A stretch of DNA of 64,000 nt from Lachnospiraceae bacterium (lineage in GTDB: Bacteria > Bacillota > Clostridia > Lachnospirales > Lachnospiraceae): assembly GCA_014804245.1 (NCBI GenBank), contig JAAVAE010000005.1, positions 1 to 64,000 on the forward strand. The letters run 5' to 3'. Made by a program: the position numbers and the translations under genes. Below, piece by piece: positions 1 to 11,191 of the stretch (position 1 is its first letter; each line of letters opens with the position of its first letter). The notes under the pieces were generated by a model. That model made no database searches. It had not been told where the DNA came from and saw only the letters and a program-made list of their open reading frames with translations.

Positions 1-173
1 CAATACCGCCCCATCCCCCGCCGCCTATTCCCGCGTCCCGCACCTGAACCCAAACCTGAATTGCCCCGCCGTTACTCTTCACGGAGGAGTCATTAGTCCT
101 CACAGGATTGCTGTTTATCAGATAGCAAAAACTGCGAACATTATGCCACACTTTACAGGCAACCGATAACGTA

Positions 174-310
174 GCACAGGGCAGGTAAATATACCAAAAG
201 GAGTCCCTATAAAAACGTCAGCGCTTGACGAGGTTCTTTCGAGTCTAGCGTCTGCTACGTTTTTATGGAGCGGGAGCGCGACGACGTTGGTATATTTACC
301 TGCCCTGTGC
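174..310 (+). repeat. Family-1 palindromic element, copy A (137 bp)
   Basis: Perfect 24-bp terminal inverted repeat GCACAGGGCAGGTAAATATACCAA...TTGGTATATTTACCTGCCCTGTGC around a core AAGGAGTCCCTATAAAAACGTCAGCGCTTGACGAGGTTC...ACGTTTTTATGGAGCGGGAGCGCGACGACG. The core recurs at 26342-26478 (reverse complement) and 26614-26750. Confidence 0.9.
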
Positions 311-431
311 GGACTACTGGCTACCCCGTAAAAAGTACCTAACTATCCCACATACAATCCGCATTGCCTTTTGAAGATTTTACTGATAAAATGAGAGAGC
401 AGGCACATATGCAGCACAACCAAAGGAGTCG

Positions 432-626
432 ATGAATATGCCACAAAGGTTTTGTAGTGATTCTAAGAATAGAAAACAGGAAAAGAAACGGATAAAGCAG
501 CAAAGGAAAAGAAGAAAGCGTATCAATTCGAGGATAGAAAGGGCAGTGTCATTTCTTGCTATACTGGTATGTGTTGTTTTTTCTGTTCTGGAGGTATTGG
601 AAGAAAGAAAGGGATCTGAAAGATGA
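432..626 (+). CDS. Small basic protein with a predicted C-terminal hydrophobic segment, overlapping the mtnA start
   Basis: 64-aa ORF, aaaggag SD upstream, ATGA overlap with the following gene at 623; KR-rich N-terminus then [16 protein letters not shown]. Confidence 0.45.
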   Translation: MNMPQRFCSDSKNRKQEKKRIKQQRKRRKRINSRIERAVSFLAILVCVVFSVLEVLEERKGSER

Positions 627-1702
627 ATGAGAATATAATAGCGTACGAAACAGTGGATTTGTGCGATAATGACGAATGTGTTATTATCATTGATCAGACA
701 AAACTGCCGGGAAAAATGGAACTGATCCGGCTTTCTACGGCGCAGGAGATATGGGATGCAATTTATCTTTTGAAGGTCCGCGGCGCACCGGCAATCGGTG
801 TGGCGGCAGCTTTTGGTCTTTATGTTTTGGCAAGGCAGATAGCGAAAGACGAGACGGAGTTTGATGCTTTCTATGATAAGTTTATGGAACAGAAGAAATA
901 TCTGGATTCCGCAAGACCGACAGCAGTCAATCTGGCATGGGCGCTGAATCGGATGGACCGGATATGCAGGCAGGCGCACGAGGACGGGAAGAACGTAGCT
1001 GAAATTGTAGAGATACTTGGCGAAGAGGCGCGGGAAATCAAGGAAGAAGATATCCGGGTGTGCAAGTCTATCGGTGAATATGGATTAAGTCTTGTAAAAC
1101 CGGGAGATGGTATTCTTACCCACTGTAATGCGGGACAGCTTGCCACCTGTAAATATGGTACTGCTACAGCGCCGATTTATCTGGGGCAGGAGAGAGGGTA
1201 CAAGTTCCGTGTTTTTGCAGATGAGACAAGGCCTCTTTTGCAGGGAGCAAGACTGACGGCTTATGAGTTAAGCAGTGCCGGAGTGGATGTGACCTTAATC
1301 TGTGATAATATGTCCGGTATGGTCATGAAAAATGGATGGATCAATGCTGTGTTCGTAGGGTGTGACCGGGTGGCGGCCAATGGGGATGTGGCAAACAAGA
1401 TTGGAACCAGTGTGGTGGCTGCGGTGGCAAAACAATATGGCGTACCTTTTTATGTATGTGCACCCACATCTACCATTGATCTGGATACGCCTACAGGAGC
1501 AGAGATTACGATTGAACAGCGTCCGCCGGAAGAGGTAACGGAAATGTGGTATCAAGAACGCATGGCGCCGGAAGGAGTGAAGGTATTTAATCCGGCCTTT
1601 GATGTGACGGATCATGAATTGATTACAGCCATTGTGACGGAGCATGGAATAGCAAGGGCGCCTTTTACAGAATCACTTTTAAAATGCAAAGGGAAGAATT
1701 AA
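623..1702 (+). CDS. mtnA: S-methyl-5-thioribose-1-phosphate isomerase
   Basis: Full-length similarity by eye: [48 protein letters not shown]. Confidence 0.93.
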   Translation: MNENIIAYETVDLCDNDECVIIIDQTKLPGKMELIRLSTAQEIWDAIYLLKVRGAPAIGVAAAFGLYVLARQIAKDETEFDAFYDKFMEQKKYLDSARPTAVNLAWALNRMDRICRQAHEDGKNVAEIVEILGEEAREIKEEDIRVCKSIGEYGLSLVKPGDGILTHCNAGQLATCKYGTATAPIYLGQERGYKFRVFADETRPLLQGARLTAYELSSAGVDVTLICDNMSGMVMKNGWINAVFVGCDRVAANGDVANKIGTSVVAAVAKQYGVPFYVCAPTSTIDLDTPTGAEITIEQRPPEEVTEMWYQERMAPEGVKVFNPAFDVTDHELITAIVTEHGIARAPFTESLLKCKGKN

Positions 1703-1705
1703 ATA

Positions 1706-1753
1706 AAAAAGAGGTATCCTTTTACAGAAAAACTGTTAGAGGATACCTCTTTA
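1706..1753 (+). terminator. Intrinsic terminator after mtnA
   Basis: AAAGAGGTATCC...GGATACCTCTTT hairpin. Confidence 0.8.
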
Positions 1754-1880
1754 TAGGTTCTGATGCTTCTTATCACCCGTTTAACCTAATACAATACATT
1801 ATGAAATTGCAAGTGGTATAAGCAAGTCATGTATTGTCTGCGGCGCATTGTATATAAGTTATTTGACAGAATAAATTTGT

Positions 1881-3569
1881 TCAAGATTTTAGCTTAAACT
1901 GTCCAACCAATCCTTCAAGGTTATCAGATTGTGCGGACAATTCCTCGCTTGTAGCGGATGTTTCTTGTGCTGCTGCTGAATTATTCTGGATGACTTCAGA
2001 AATTTGTTCTACACCCAGTTCCAGCTGTCTCATAGCGTCTGCCTGAGCATCAGATAATTCACTGATTTCTTTTGTGGAAACTGCCAACATTTTAATCCCT
2101 TCAATAACAGATTCGATTGCGGCAGTAGTTTTTGATGTAATGTCATTTCCATGCTCAATCTCGATAATGGAATTTTCAATTAGTTTCTTTGTATTGATTG
2201 CTGAATTAGCGCTGTCCGATGCCAGCTTGCCGATCTGATCAGCTACAACGGCAAATCCCTTTCCGGCTTCGCCTGCTCTTGCTGCCTCAATAGAAGCGTT
2301 CAGTGACAGGAGATTGGTCTGGGAAGCAATATCTTCAATTTCTGCAATGATATTTGCAATTTGTTTGGAGGTATCATTGATACGCTCCATTGCTGTGTTA
2401 AGAAGCTTGATATCTTCGTTGCTCTTCTCGGCCGCCCGCTCGAATTCTTCTGCATTTTCATGCGAATGCTTGGCTTTTTCTGAACTGTTTACAACTGCTT
2501 CCGTAATATTCTGGATTGTGGCAGTCAGTTCTTCTACGGAGCCTGCCTGATCAGTAGCACCTTCAGCCAATGCCTGTGCACTTTCAGCCATCTGACCGGC
2601 TCCCAGTGCAACCTGTTCAGCAGCTTCATTGATATTTTTCAGTGTGCCGCTTAAAGAAGCAGTAATTGTTTCAAGCGCGTCTGCCAAAGCTTTAAAATCA
2701 CCTCTGAAATCTACGTCTGTAGAAATGTCAAAATTACCTGAGGCAATTTCGCCAAGACCTCTGCTTAATTCATTGATATATAATTTCATGTGTTTAGCAG
2801 CTTCTTTGAAGGCATCTGTCATCTCACCAATCTCGTCGGGATACATTGTTTCAATATCGATGTTCAAATCACCTTGAGCAAGCTTAAGGGATGCTTCTTT
2901 GACATGACTGATAGGCTCTGCAAATAATTTTGCCACATATTTTGAGAACTTTGTTGCTACAATTATAGCCACTAAGGTGACTATAATGATTACAGCGAAG
3001 ATAATAATAGTCTGGAGGTTCAGCGAACTGGAAGCTTTGTTGCCTAATTCCACATTCAAAGCAATCAGTCCCTCCACAGCGGCAGTCAGCTTTTTCAGGG
3101 TTGGTTTGCCTTGGGAAGCCAGAATATCCCGGGCTTCGTCATTTTTATTCTCCATTGCTATTGCCACTACTTCGGTATAGACACCACGGTAGGCGGCAAG
3201 GTTTTCCTCAATGGTGTTAATATATTCCATTTCTTCCGCTGTAGTGCAGTGCTCTTTCATTGCAGAAAATGCTTCATCTGTGAGTTTCTGAGCTTCTGTC
3301 AACTCGGCAACGCATGCCTGCAGGTCAGCTTCCTCCTCAAAAAGAATCAACTCTCGTACAAGAGATGGTTCTTTATTTAGGTATGTACCGAATCTACCAA
3401 TTTCACCTTGGGAAAAACCGTTGGAAACTAAAGCACTGCTATATTCAGCGTTGTGAATAAACAAAAAAATCAAGCCCAGAACGCCTGAGATGCTGGCGAT
3501 GGCTACTACCAAAGTAAAGCAGTATCTAAGCTTTTTTTCTACCTTCATACTTTTTATTTTATTTAACAT
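1881..3569 (-). CDS. Methyl-accepting chemotaxis protein (TM, HAMP, MCP signal domain)
   Basis: Signalling hairpin [37 protein letters not shown]; two TM segments. Confidence 0.95.
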   Translation of the reverse strand: MLNKIKSMKVEKKLRYCFTLVVAIASISGVLGLIFLFIHNAEYSSALVSNGFSQGEIGRFGTYLNKEPSLVRELILFEEEADLQACVAELTEAQKLTDEAFSAMKEHCTTAEEMEYINTIEENLAAYRGVYTEVVAIAMENKNDEARDILASQGKPTLKKLTAAVEGLIALNVELGNKASSSLNLQTIIIFAVIIIVTLVAIIVATKFSKYVAKLFAEPISHVKEASLKLAQGDLNIDIETMYPDEIGEMTDAFKEAAKHMKLYINELSRGLGEIASGNFDISTDVDFRGDFKALADALETITASLSGTLKNINEAAEQVALGAGQMAESAQALAEGATDQAGSVEELTATIQNITEAVVNSSEKAKHSHENAEEFERAAEKSNEDIKLLNTAMERINDTSKQIANIIAEIEDIASQTNLLSLNASIEAARAGEAGKGFAVVADQIGKLASDSANSAINTKKLIENSIIEIEHGNDITSKTTAAIESVIEGIKMLAVSTKEISELSDAQADAMRQLELGVEQISEVIQNNSAAAQETSATSEELSAQSDNLEGLVGQFKLKS

Positions 3570-3779
3570 AAAATTCTCCTATTCTCCCTATGGAAATAGA
3601 TCTAATCTATTTCTCAGATTTTTCATCTGCGAACAGCTTAAATACAATACTATATTCTTATGTCAAGGTTCGGGTTCTAAAATGATATACCTATTAATAC
3701 GCTATGATAGACATACGACAAAAATAGAGTCTTTTTTATTATACCACTTTGGAAAAAAAAAACAATTAGATTCGCAAAT

Positions 3780-5150
3780 TCAATAGCCAGAAATTTTTAA
3801 TTCTGCTACAATCTGGACATAGGCTTCAATAACGTCAAATCCTTTGTAATCTTCCCTCTTTAAGTCGATCATATCTCCGTGGGAAATGCCCCGTCTGCCT
3901 GTACTTGCAAAAACCTTTTTAAAATTGCCCCATTGCGCCGACTCTATGCTTACAAGTCCGTCGTTTTTCGGGGCTCTGGCAAGGAACATGAGGAGATAGG
4001 GAATGCTTAAAAGATTGTCTCCGAAGGTATGCTTGACATAGGAAGCATAGCTCTGGTAGTAAACATTCGGCGAATCTTTGTATTTTTCATTAAAACGCTC
4101 ACAAAATTCACTGGAAAGCTGCTTGCTGGCATGATAACAGTCCGGGTTTTGATCGCCTAACTTCCTATATGTGCGGTCAAATAAAGAGGAAATAAAGCGA
4201 TAAACCGTATCGGGCAGCCGGTTTAAAATGCTTAAAAGCTCCGAGCCTCTGTGAGGGGTGGATATGGTGGTCAGGGATGCAATCTGATTATCCATGTGTA
4301 AGCCCGAAATCAGATAGCGGGCGTCGAGACCGCCTTTGGAGTGTGCAATGATATTTACCTTGTCGCAGTGATTCTCAAGAAGTACTTTTTCAATTGTCTT
4401 TTTAATGGTCAGGGCATTGTTCTCGATGGTTCCCCATGCTTCCTGGTGACCATAGTAGACGGAGGCGCCGTTGCGCGAAAGTTCTTTTGGAATCCGTCCC
4501 CAGTAATTGAAATACTGGAGATCACGGAAACCGATACCGTGAAGCATGATAATGGGATATCTGGTAGCACAGACATTTGAATCCGCACGGATAAGTCTGT
4601 TTTCAAAACGGAATACTTCCGCGTCATATTCTATTTTCGCTCTTTTGCTTAAGTATTTTGCAGGGATAAGATGAAGGAAGGGGATCCATATAAAGAAGAA
4701 AATCAGAACCCTTTTCCACACACCCAGGCTGCGGCAGGTACATAGGATGCGGATGCAGCCATTCAAAATGAGAAAGTAAAAGAAGAAAAAGGCCAGCACA
4801 GCGTCAAATAAAACGGTAGACGTGCCGCCGCCGGAAAATAGATAAAGGGCATAATTGTATAATTTAAAAAAGTAAAGAAAAGGCTGCGCCAGAATGCCCC
4901 AGAAGCACAGGCGGAAAATTCGTGTTCCGCCGTTCATGATTTTAAGACGGAGGGATGCATGGTTTCTATCCCTATAGGGCATGATGTGCAGGCAGCATAA
5001 GACGACTATGTATATGAGGACGAGCGATAGGGCAGAGGAGGCATATAGGAAGGACCACATATGCTCTATTTCGAGAAATTCATAACACAAGCTATAGATG
5101 AGACTATCCAGCAGATGCAATAAAAGGACAATATGGGGTAAAAATATCAT
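3780..5150 (-). CDS. Membrane-anchored alpha/beta hydrolase (lipase-like)
   Basis: N-terminal TM segments then IIMLHGIGFRD, AHSKGGLDARYLIS nucleophile elbow, TPHRGSE. Confidence 0.8.
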   Translation of the reverse strand: MIFLPHIVLLLHLLDSLIYSLCYEFLEIEHMWSFLYASSALSLVLIYIVVLCCLHIMPYRDRNHASLRLKIMNGGTRIFRLCFWGILAQPFLYFFKLYNYALYLFSGGGTSTVLFDAVLAFFFFYFLILNGCIRILCTCRSLGVWKRVLIFFFIWIPFLHLIPAKYLSKRAKIEYDAEVFRFENRLIRADSNVCATRYPIIMLHGIGFRDLQYFNYWGRIPKELSRNGASVYYGHQEAWGTIENNALTIKKTIEKVLLENHCDKVNIIAHSKGGLDARYLISGLHMDNQIASLTTISTPHRGSELLSILNRLPDTVYRFISSLFDRTYRKLGDQNPDCYHASKQLSSEFCERFNEKYKDSPNVYYQSYASYVKHTFGDNLLSIPYLLMFLARAPKNDGLVSIESAQWGNFKKVFASTGRRGISHGDMIDLKREDYKGFDVIEAYVQIVAELKISGY

Positions 5151-5330
5151 TTTCCGTTCTCTCTTCCTGTTCCACGAATTTTCTTTTGAATTGATTGCTT
5201 TATTTTATCACAATCCGCCTGTAAGAACAAATCCAGAATAACAAGAATCGTCAAATATTCACATGAATGACAATACCGCAAAGATAATTGAAAAGCTATA
5301 ATAAAATCAGCAGGAAGGGAGGTATTTGCG

Positions 5331-7766
5331 ATGCAATATGGGCATTTTGACGATAAGAACAGAGAGTATGTGATTGACAGGATTGATCTTCCGACTTCAT
5401 GGACCAATTATCTGGGGGTGGAGGACACCTGCGTTGTGGTCAACCACACAGCAGGCGGGTACATGTTTTATAAGACGCCTGAGTATCACAGGGTGACGAG
5501 ATTTCGAGGTAACAGCGTTCCGATGGACCGTCCTGGTCATTATGTATATCTGAGAGATTCTGAAAGCGGAGATTACTGGAGCATTTCCTGGCAGCCTGTA
5601 GGAAAGTCCCTAAAGGAGGCCGATTATACCTGCCGCCACGGGCTTTCTTATACCACCTACGAATGCGGATACAGTGATATCAGGGCAAGCCAGACGCTTC
5701 TCGTGCCGATTGGAGATGCTCTGGAATTATGGGATGTAAAAATTAAGAATGAAGGCAAGGTGACGAGAAGTCTGCAGGTGTTTTCATATTGCGAGTTTTC
5801 TTTCCATCATATTATGATAGACAATCAGAATTTCCAGATGAGCATGTACTGTGCGGGGAGCAGCTATGAGGATGGCATCATAGAGCATGATCTTTTTTAT
5901 GAGGAATTTGGATATCAGTATTTTACTATGAGCGAGATGCCGGATGGATTTGACTGTCTGCGTGACAAGTTTCTTGGTCTGTACCATACAGAGGACAATC
6001 CGCAGGCGGTGATTGACGGAAAATGCAGCGGTTCCTTTGAAAAAGGAAATAATCACTGCGGCAGTCTTCAAAAGGATATCGTGCTTGCGCCCGGGGAAGA
6101 AAAGAGAATTATTTTTATTTTAGGAGAGGGAAACCGGGAAGCAGGAAAAAAGGCAAGAGAAAAATACAGTGATTTTAAAGCGGTGGATCATGCGTATGAC
6201 CGGCTTCGCGCTTATTGGGATAAGAAGCTTGGCAAGCTTCAAATCTGTACGCCTAATCAGGGGATGAATACACTGATTAACATATGGACTTTGTATCAGG
6301 CGGAAATCAATGTGATGTTTTCAAGATTTGCTTCTTTTATTGAGGTAGGAGGAAGAACCGGTCTGGGATATCGGGATACGGCGCAAGATGCAATGACGAT
6401 TCCCCATTCTAATCCAGAGAAGTGTAAACAGAGAATTGTGGAACTGCTTAAAGGATTGGTATCATCAGGGTATGGACTGCACTTATTCCAGCCGGAATGG
6501 TTTGAAGATCATAAAAAGGAAAAGCCATTCAAGTCTCCTACGGTCATACCTGAATTTAACAAAGGCAATATGATTCACGGAATAGAAGATGCCTGTTCGG
6601 ATGATGCCCTCTGGCTGGTTTCTGCCATTACAGAATATGTAAAGGAAACGGGTGATATGGACTTTATAGATCAGATAATCACCTATGCAGATGCAGGGGA
6701 AGGAACCGTCTATGAGCATATGACGAGGATCCTGGATTTTTCCGATGAGCAGGTGGGGCAGCAGGGCATCTGTAAAGGGCTCCGGGCAGATTGGAATGAC
6801 TGTCTGAACTTAGGCGGCGGCGAAAGTGCCATGGTGTCATTTCTTCATTATTGGGCAATTCAGAATTTCCTTCAGATTGCTGAATATCTGGGCAGGAAAA
6901 AGGATGTGGAAAAGTATGCTGCTATGGCAGAAAAAGTGAAAAAAGTCTGTGATGAGCAGCTTTGGGACGAAGAGTGGTTCATCAGGGGAATCACCAGAAA
7001 CGGGAAAAAAATAGGAACAAAGAAAGATAAAGAGGGGAAGGTTCATCTGGAGTCCAATGCATGGGCAGTACTATCCGGAGCCGCTGATTTGGAAAAAGGA
7101 ATTAAAGCAATGGACAGCGTAAGAGAATACCTTTTTACTCCTTATGGAATTATGCTCAATGCACCGGCTTATACTGTCCCTGATGATGATATTGGATTTG
7201 TGACAAGAGTCTATCCGGGACTGAAAGAGAATGGAGCCATCTTTTCCCATCCCAACCCATGGGCATGGGCAGCAGAATGCAGGCTTGGAAGAGGTGATCG
7301 GGCAATGGAATATTACGATGCGCTGTGCCCTTATTATCAGAATGACCGGATAGAAGTGAGGGAGGCAGAGCCTTATTCCTATTGTCAGTTTGTGATGGGC
7401 AGAGATCATACAGGATTTGGGAGGGCAAGACATCCTTTTATGACAGGTACAGGCGGATGGGCTTATTTCAGCGCTACGCGGTATATTTTGGGCATCAGAC
7501 CTCAGCTGGATCATCTGGAACTGGACCCCTGTATTCCTGCCGATTGGAAAGGATTTTCGGCTGACAGAGTATGGAGGGGCGCTATGTTCCATATAAGTGT
7601 GGAAAATCCGGACAAAATGATGAAGGGGGTAAAGGAAATCTGGCTGGACGGTCAGAAGGTGGAAAAAATTCCGGCGATGGAAGCCGGATCGGAACATCAG
7701 GTAAGGGTGGTTATCGGAAAGGCAGACATCCAAGGGCAGAATGAAGAGGCGTCAGACCTGGAGTAG
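5331..7766 (+). CDS. GH94 family glycoside phosphorylase, likely N,N'-diacetylchitobiose phosphorylase (cellobiose phosphorylase possible)
   Basis: 811 aa; DRPGHYVYLRDSESGDYWSISWQPVGKSL and EVGGRTGLGYRDTAQDAM, resembling ChbP more than CBP from memory. Confidence 0.8.
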   Translation: MQYGHFDDKNREYVIDRIDLPTSWTNYLGVEDTCVVVNHTAGGYMFYKTPEYHRVTRFRGNSVPMDRPGHYVYLRDSESGDYWSISWQPVGKSLKEADYTCRHGLSYTTYECGYSDIRASQTLLVPIGDALELWDVKIKNEGKVTRSLQVFSYCEFSFHHIMIDNQNFQMSMYCAGSSYEDGIIEHDLFYEEFGYQYFTMSEMPDGFDCLRDKFLGLYHTEDNPQAVIDGKCSGSFEKGNNHCGSLQKDIVLAPGEEKRIIFILGEGNREAGKKAREKYSDFKAVDHAYDRLRAYWDKKLGKLQICTPNQGMNTLINIWTLYQAEINVMFSRFASFIEVGGRTGLGYRDTAQDAMTIPHSNPEKCKQRIVELLKGLVSSGYGLHLFQPEWFEDHKKEKPFKSPTVIPEFNKGNMIHGIEDACSDDALWLVSAITEYVKETGDMDFIDQIITYADAGEGTVYEHMTRILDFSDEQVGQQGICKGLRADWNDCLNLGGGESAMVSFLHYWAIQNFLQIAEYLGRKKDVEKYAAMAEKVKKVCDEQLWDEEWFIRGITRNGKKIGTKKDKEGKVHLESNAWAVLSGAADLEKGIKAMDSVREYLFTPYGIMLNAPAYTVPDDDIGFVTRVYPGLKENGAIFSHPNPWAWAAECRLGRGDRAMEYYDALCPYYQNDRIEVREAEPYSYCQFVMGRDHTGFGRARHPFMTGTGGWAYFSATRYILGIRPQLDHLELDPCIPADWKGFSADRVWRGAMFHISVENPDKMMKGVKEIWLDGQKVEKIPAMEAGSEHQVRVVIGKADIQGQNEEASDLE

Positions 7767-7797
7767 GGAGTAAACAGAACGAATGGAGGAAGAGCGG

Positions 7798-9213
7798 ATG
7801 ATCAAATTTGGTACCGGCGGCTGGAGAGCCGTGATAGGTGATGGGTTTACAAAAGAAAACATTCAGATTCTGGCAAGAGCAGTTGCAGATAAAATGCGTG
7901 CAGAAAAGGTAGAGCAGAAGGGAATCGTGATAGGCTATGACCGAAGGTTTCTTTCTAAAGAAGCCATGCAGTGGGCGGGGCAAGTGTTTGCAAAGGAAGG
8001 GATTACGGCCTACCTGATTAACAAGTCGGCGCCTACACCGCTTGTCATGTTTTATGTGATGAAGCACGAATTCCCCTATGGAATGATGGTGACGGCAAGT
8101 CATAATCCGGCAATATATAACGGAATCAAGGTGTTTACAGCAGGCGGCCGTGATGCGGATGAGGTTCAGACCGCGGAACTTGAAAATTATATCAGAGATC
8201 TTACAGACATTCCGCCGGAAGAAATGGATTATGATGAAGCGGTGGAAAAAGGTCTGATACAGGAAATTTATCCCTTAAACGAGTATCTGGATAACATTAT
8301 AGCAGCAGTGGATATGGACAAAATAAGAAGTGCCGGTCTTAAGGTTGCCCTTGACCCTATGTACGGAGTAAGCGAAACTTCTTTGAAAACCATTCTGCTT
8401 ACAGCAAGATGTGACGTGGAGACAATCCATGAAAGACATGATACCTTGTTTGGAGGAAAGCTGCCAGCTCCCACTGCAATGACACTGCGCACACTGCAGA
8501 ATTATGTGATAGACAAGAAATGTGACATTGGTGTGGCTACAGACGGGGACGCTGACAGAATCGGCGTCGTTGATGATACGGGAAGATTTCTTCATCCAAA
8601 TGATATCCTAGTGCTGCTCTATTATTATCTGGTCAAATATAAAGGATGGAAGGGACCGGTGGTCCGGAATATCTGCACCACCCACATGTTGGATAAGGTG
8701 GCGGAAAAGTTTGGCGAAAAATGTTATGAAGTACCTGTTGGGTTTAAGCATATTTCAGCTAAAATGTATGCCATGGATGCGGTAATTGGAGGAGAATCTT
8801 CCGGCGGACTTACTGTGCGCGGGCATATCAAGGGAAAGGATGGAATTTATGCGGCAGCGCTTCTGGTAGAGATGATTGCCGTCACAGGGAAAAAGTTATC
8901 GGAAATCGTCAAGGACATTGAAGCAGAATGCGGCGCCATATCGATGGAGGAGAGGGATTACAAATTTAATCAGGAAAAGAAGGACACCATTCGTAAAGTA
9001 TTGCTTGAAGATAAGAGGCTTCCCGAACTCCCGTTTAAAATTATGGACATCTCCTATCTGGACGGCAGTAAAGTATACTTTGAGAATGGAGGATGGGTGA
9101 CGGCGAGGTTCTCCGGAACAGAACCGCTCCTTCGCATTTTCTGCGAAATGCCCGAAAAAGAGGACGCGGTCAGAATATGTAAGATTTATGAAGAGTTTCT
9201 GCAGCTCTCATAA
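7798..9213 (+). CDS. Phosphohexomutase family (phosphoglucomutase/phosphoacetylglucosamine mutase-like)
   Basis: MIKFGTGGWRAVIGDGFT, TASHNPAIYNGIK, ATDGDADRIGVVD, FSGTEPLLRIF. Start set at 7798 because GGAGGA lies 7 nt upstream. Confidence 0.9.
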   Translation: MIKFGTGGWRAVIGDGFTKENIQILARAVADKMRAEKVEQKGIVIGYDRRFLSKEAMQWAGQVFAKEGITAYLINKSAPTPLVMFYVMKHEFPYGMMVTASHNPAIYNGIKVFTAGGRDADEVQTAELENYIRDLTDIPPEEMDYDEAVEKGLIQEIYPLNEYLDNIIAAVDMDKIRSAGLKVALDPMYGVSETSLKTILLTARCDVETIHERHDTLFGGKLPAPTAMTLRTLQNYVIDKKCDIGVATDGDADRIGVVDDTGRFLHPNDILVLLYYYLVKYKGWKGPVVRNICTTHMLDKVAEKFGEKCYEVPVGFKHISAKMYAMDAVIGGESSGGLTVRGHIKGKDGIYAAALLVEMIAVTGKKLSEIVKDIEAECGAISMEERDYKFNQEKKDTIRKVLLEDKRLPELPFKIMDISYLDGSKVYFENGGWVTARFSGTEPLLRIFCEMPEKEDAVRICKIYEEFLQLS

Positions 9214-9237
9214 TTAAAAGCAAAGCGAGTATCGTAC

Positions 9238-9274
9238 AGCAGGCAGGGATTGCGAAAAGGAATCCCTGCCTGCT
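9238..9274 (+). terminator. Hairpin terminator after phosphohexomutase
   Basis: AGCAGGCAGGGATT...AATCCCTGCCTGCT, 14-bp perfect stem. Confidence 0.7.
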
Positions 9275-9289
9275 ATACTTATATTATAA

Positions 9290-9314
9290 GGATGGCTGGC
9301 GAAGCGTGACATTC
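9290..9314 (+). repeat. Short stem-loop repeat copy 1
   Basis: GGATGGCTGGCGAAGCGTGACATTC, similar to 36425-36449; flanks ATAAGGATGG and CGTT are also shared. Confidence 0.5.
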
Positions 9315-9347
9315 GTTATATTGTATAAGGAGCAAGGAGGCAGTAAG

Positions 9348-11084
9348 ATGAAGAAAAGGCGGCAGCTAAAATGGAGCATGATCACAATGTTGACGGTAGG
9401 CTGGTTTATTCCCTTGCTTATTTTATCGGTGACGGTCTTCTTTTTTGTGGATTACCAGATTAATAAACAATTGGAAAAAACGATTGTCACGTCGTCAGAC
9501 AAGGTGGTGGAAATCTGCCAGATGCGGATTGATGATGCGGTAGCGGCATCTAAATCGGCCTCCTATCTTCCCACGATCCGGGAATGTTATGGGCGTTATC
9601 TGACAGATCATGATGAAAATAAATTAAAACAGGATGTGGCGCTTTTCCTCACGCAGCAGTACCGGTACAATACCGACATCAATATGACGGCGCTCTATTT
9701 TACCAATGACCCTGAAACAATTTATTACTGTTATACCAATGACAACAGGGTCTCATATACGGCGGTGCAGGCATTCAAAGAAAATGCAAAGGAAACCGTG
9801 CAGCAGCATGCGCCCGGAATTGACACGGATATTGCTTTTCTGACTATTGCAGACAGAGTGTATCTTGTCAGAAACATTATGGACAGCAAGTTTCATGCAT
9901 ATGCAGTGATTGTCATGGAGCTCAATATGGAGAATATTTTAATGGGGCTTGATGGAGTGTGGGGATTTAAAGCAGGCGATGTGTTTGTGGACGGAGTGTC
10001 TATTCTGAATGAGGATGTATCTGATCCATACATAGACGTTTTTCCCCAGCGGATTATGCGCAGCAGTCATTATGAGAGGAATTTGTCAGAAGCCTATGTA
10101 TATAAGAAGGTGGAGAGCAACAGGCATCGGTTTTCCTATATGATTCTTCTGGATTCCTCCGTTATTGTCAGTGAAATGGATACGATTAAATATGTGTTTT
10201 ATCTTTTAATTGGATTTATGGTTCCGCTTATCATGGTCATATTCTGGTTTTTCCATAAACGCGTAAATATGCCGATCAGGCTGCTGCGGAAGGCACATAA
10301 GGAGATTGAAAAGGAAAATTACGGGTATCAGATCAATGTGGATGACAGTGACGAAGAATTTTATGACCTTGGCAATGCTTTTAACAGCATGTCCAATACG
10401 CTGAAAAATCAATTTGAAAAAAACTATTTGGAAGAATTGGCTTTGCGGGACGCCAATATCATGGCATTACAGTCTCAGATCAATCCGCATTTCCTGAATA
10501 ACACGTTGGAAATCATAAATTGGGAAGCAAGACTTACGGGAAATTACAAAGTCAGCAATATGATAGAGGCATTATCCACCATGCTTGAGGCCACCATGAA
10601 CCGGAAAAAGGAGCAGCTTATTCCGTTGGCGGAGGAGCTTGGGTATGTGGAGGCTTATTTGTATATCATTGCTCAGAGGTATGGGGATAATTTTCAGGTG
10701 GAGAAGGAAATCGATGAGAGCCTTCTAAGGGTAAAGGTTCCCAGACTGATCATCCAGCCGATCATTGAAAATGCAGTGGAGCATGGTATGGACATCAGGC
10801 GTAAGGGAAAGATAAAGCTTACTGTGAGGAAAGAAGAACAGATGCTTGTGATAGAGGTGATGGATAACGGGAAACTGACGCGGGAGTCAAGAAGAAAGAT
10901 TGATGAGCTTCTATATGCAGAAAGTACAACAGATACTTCATCGCTCAGTCTAGGCATTCGCAATGTGAATAAAAGACTGAAGATCATTTATGGACAGGAG
11001 TGCGGACTTACCATCAAAAGTAACAAAGATGATCATACGGTGAGTACAATTTTGGTCAAAATAAACAAGGAAGGAGAGCAATAA
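9348..11084 (+). CDS. Sensor histidine kinase, YesM-like
   Basis: HAMP region followed by ALQSQINPHFLNNTLEIINWEA and ATPase IIQPIIENAVEHG; SD aaggagg before ATG 9348. Confidence 0.92.
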   Translation: MKKRRQLKWSMITMLTVGWFIPLLILSVTVFFFVDYQINKQLEKTIVTSSDKVVEICQMRIDDAVAASKSASYLPTIRECYGRYLTDHDENKLKQDVALFLTQQYRYNTDINMTALYFTNDPETIYYCYTNDNRVSYTAVQAFKENAKETVQQHAPGIDTDIAFLTIADRVYLVRNIMDSKFHAYAVIVMELNMENILMGLDGVWGFKAGDVFVDGVSILNEDVSDPYIDVFPQRIMRSSHYERNLSEAYVYKKVESNRHRFSYMILLDSSVIVSEMDTIKYVFYLLIGFMVPLIMVIFWFFHKRVNMPIRLLRKAHKEIEKENYGYQINVDDSDEEFYDLGNAFNSMSNTLKNQFEKNYLEELALRDANIMALQSQINPHFLNNTLEIINWEARLTGNYKVSNMIEALSTMLEATMNRKKEQLIPLAEELGYVEAYLYIIAQRYGDNFQVEKEIDESLLRVKVPRLIIQPIIENAVEHGMDIRRKGKIKLTVRKEEQMLVIEVMDNGKLTRESRRKIDELLYAESTTDTSSLSLGIRNVNKRLKIIYGQECGLTIKSNKDDHTVSTILVKINKEGEQ

Positions 11085-11191
11085 AAGACAAATAATCACA
11101 AGTCTAATCATTAACCTTTGCATCTGGATAATATATTATGGATATAGATGGAACACAAAGATTCTATAATGAAATCCAGGGAGGGAAACAT

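Noticed and set aside
1-120. C-rich start of the window as a possible truncated right arm of another palindromic element
   Set aside because: Composition resembles the family-2 right arm, but no partner arm or core is within the window, so it cannot be supported.
380-979. 199-aa minus-strand ORF overlapping mtnA (and many other antisense ORFs in the track)
   Set aside because: Antisense to confidently identified genes, no domain, no SD; typical shadow ORFs.
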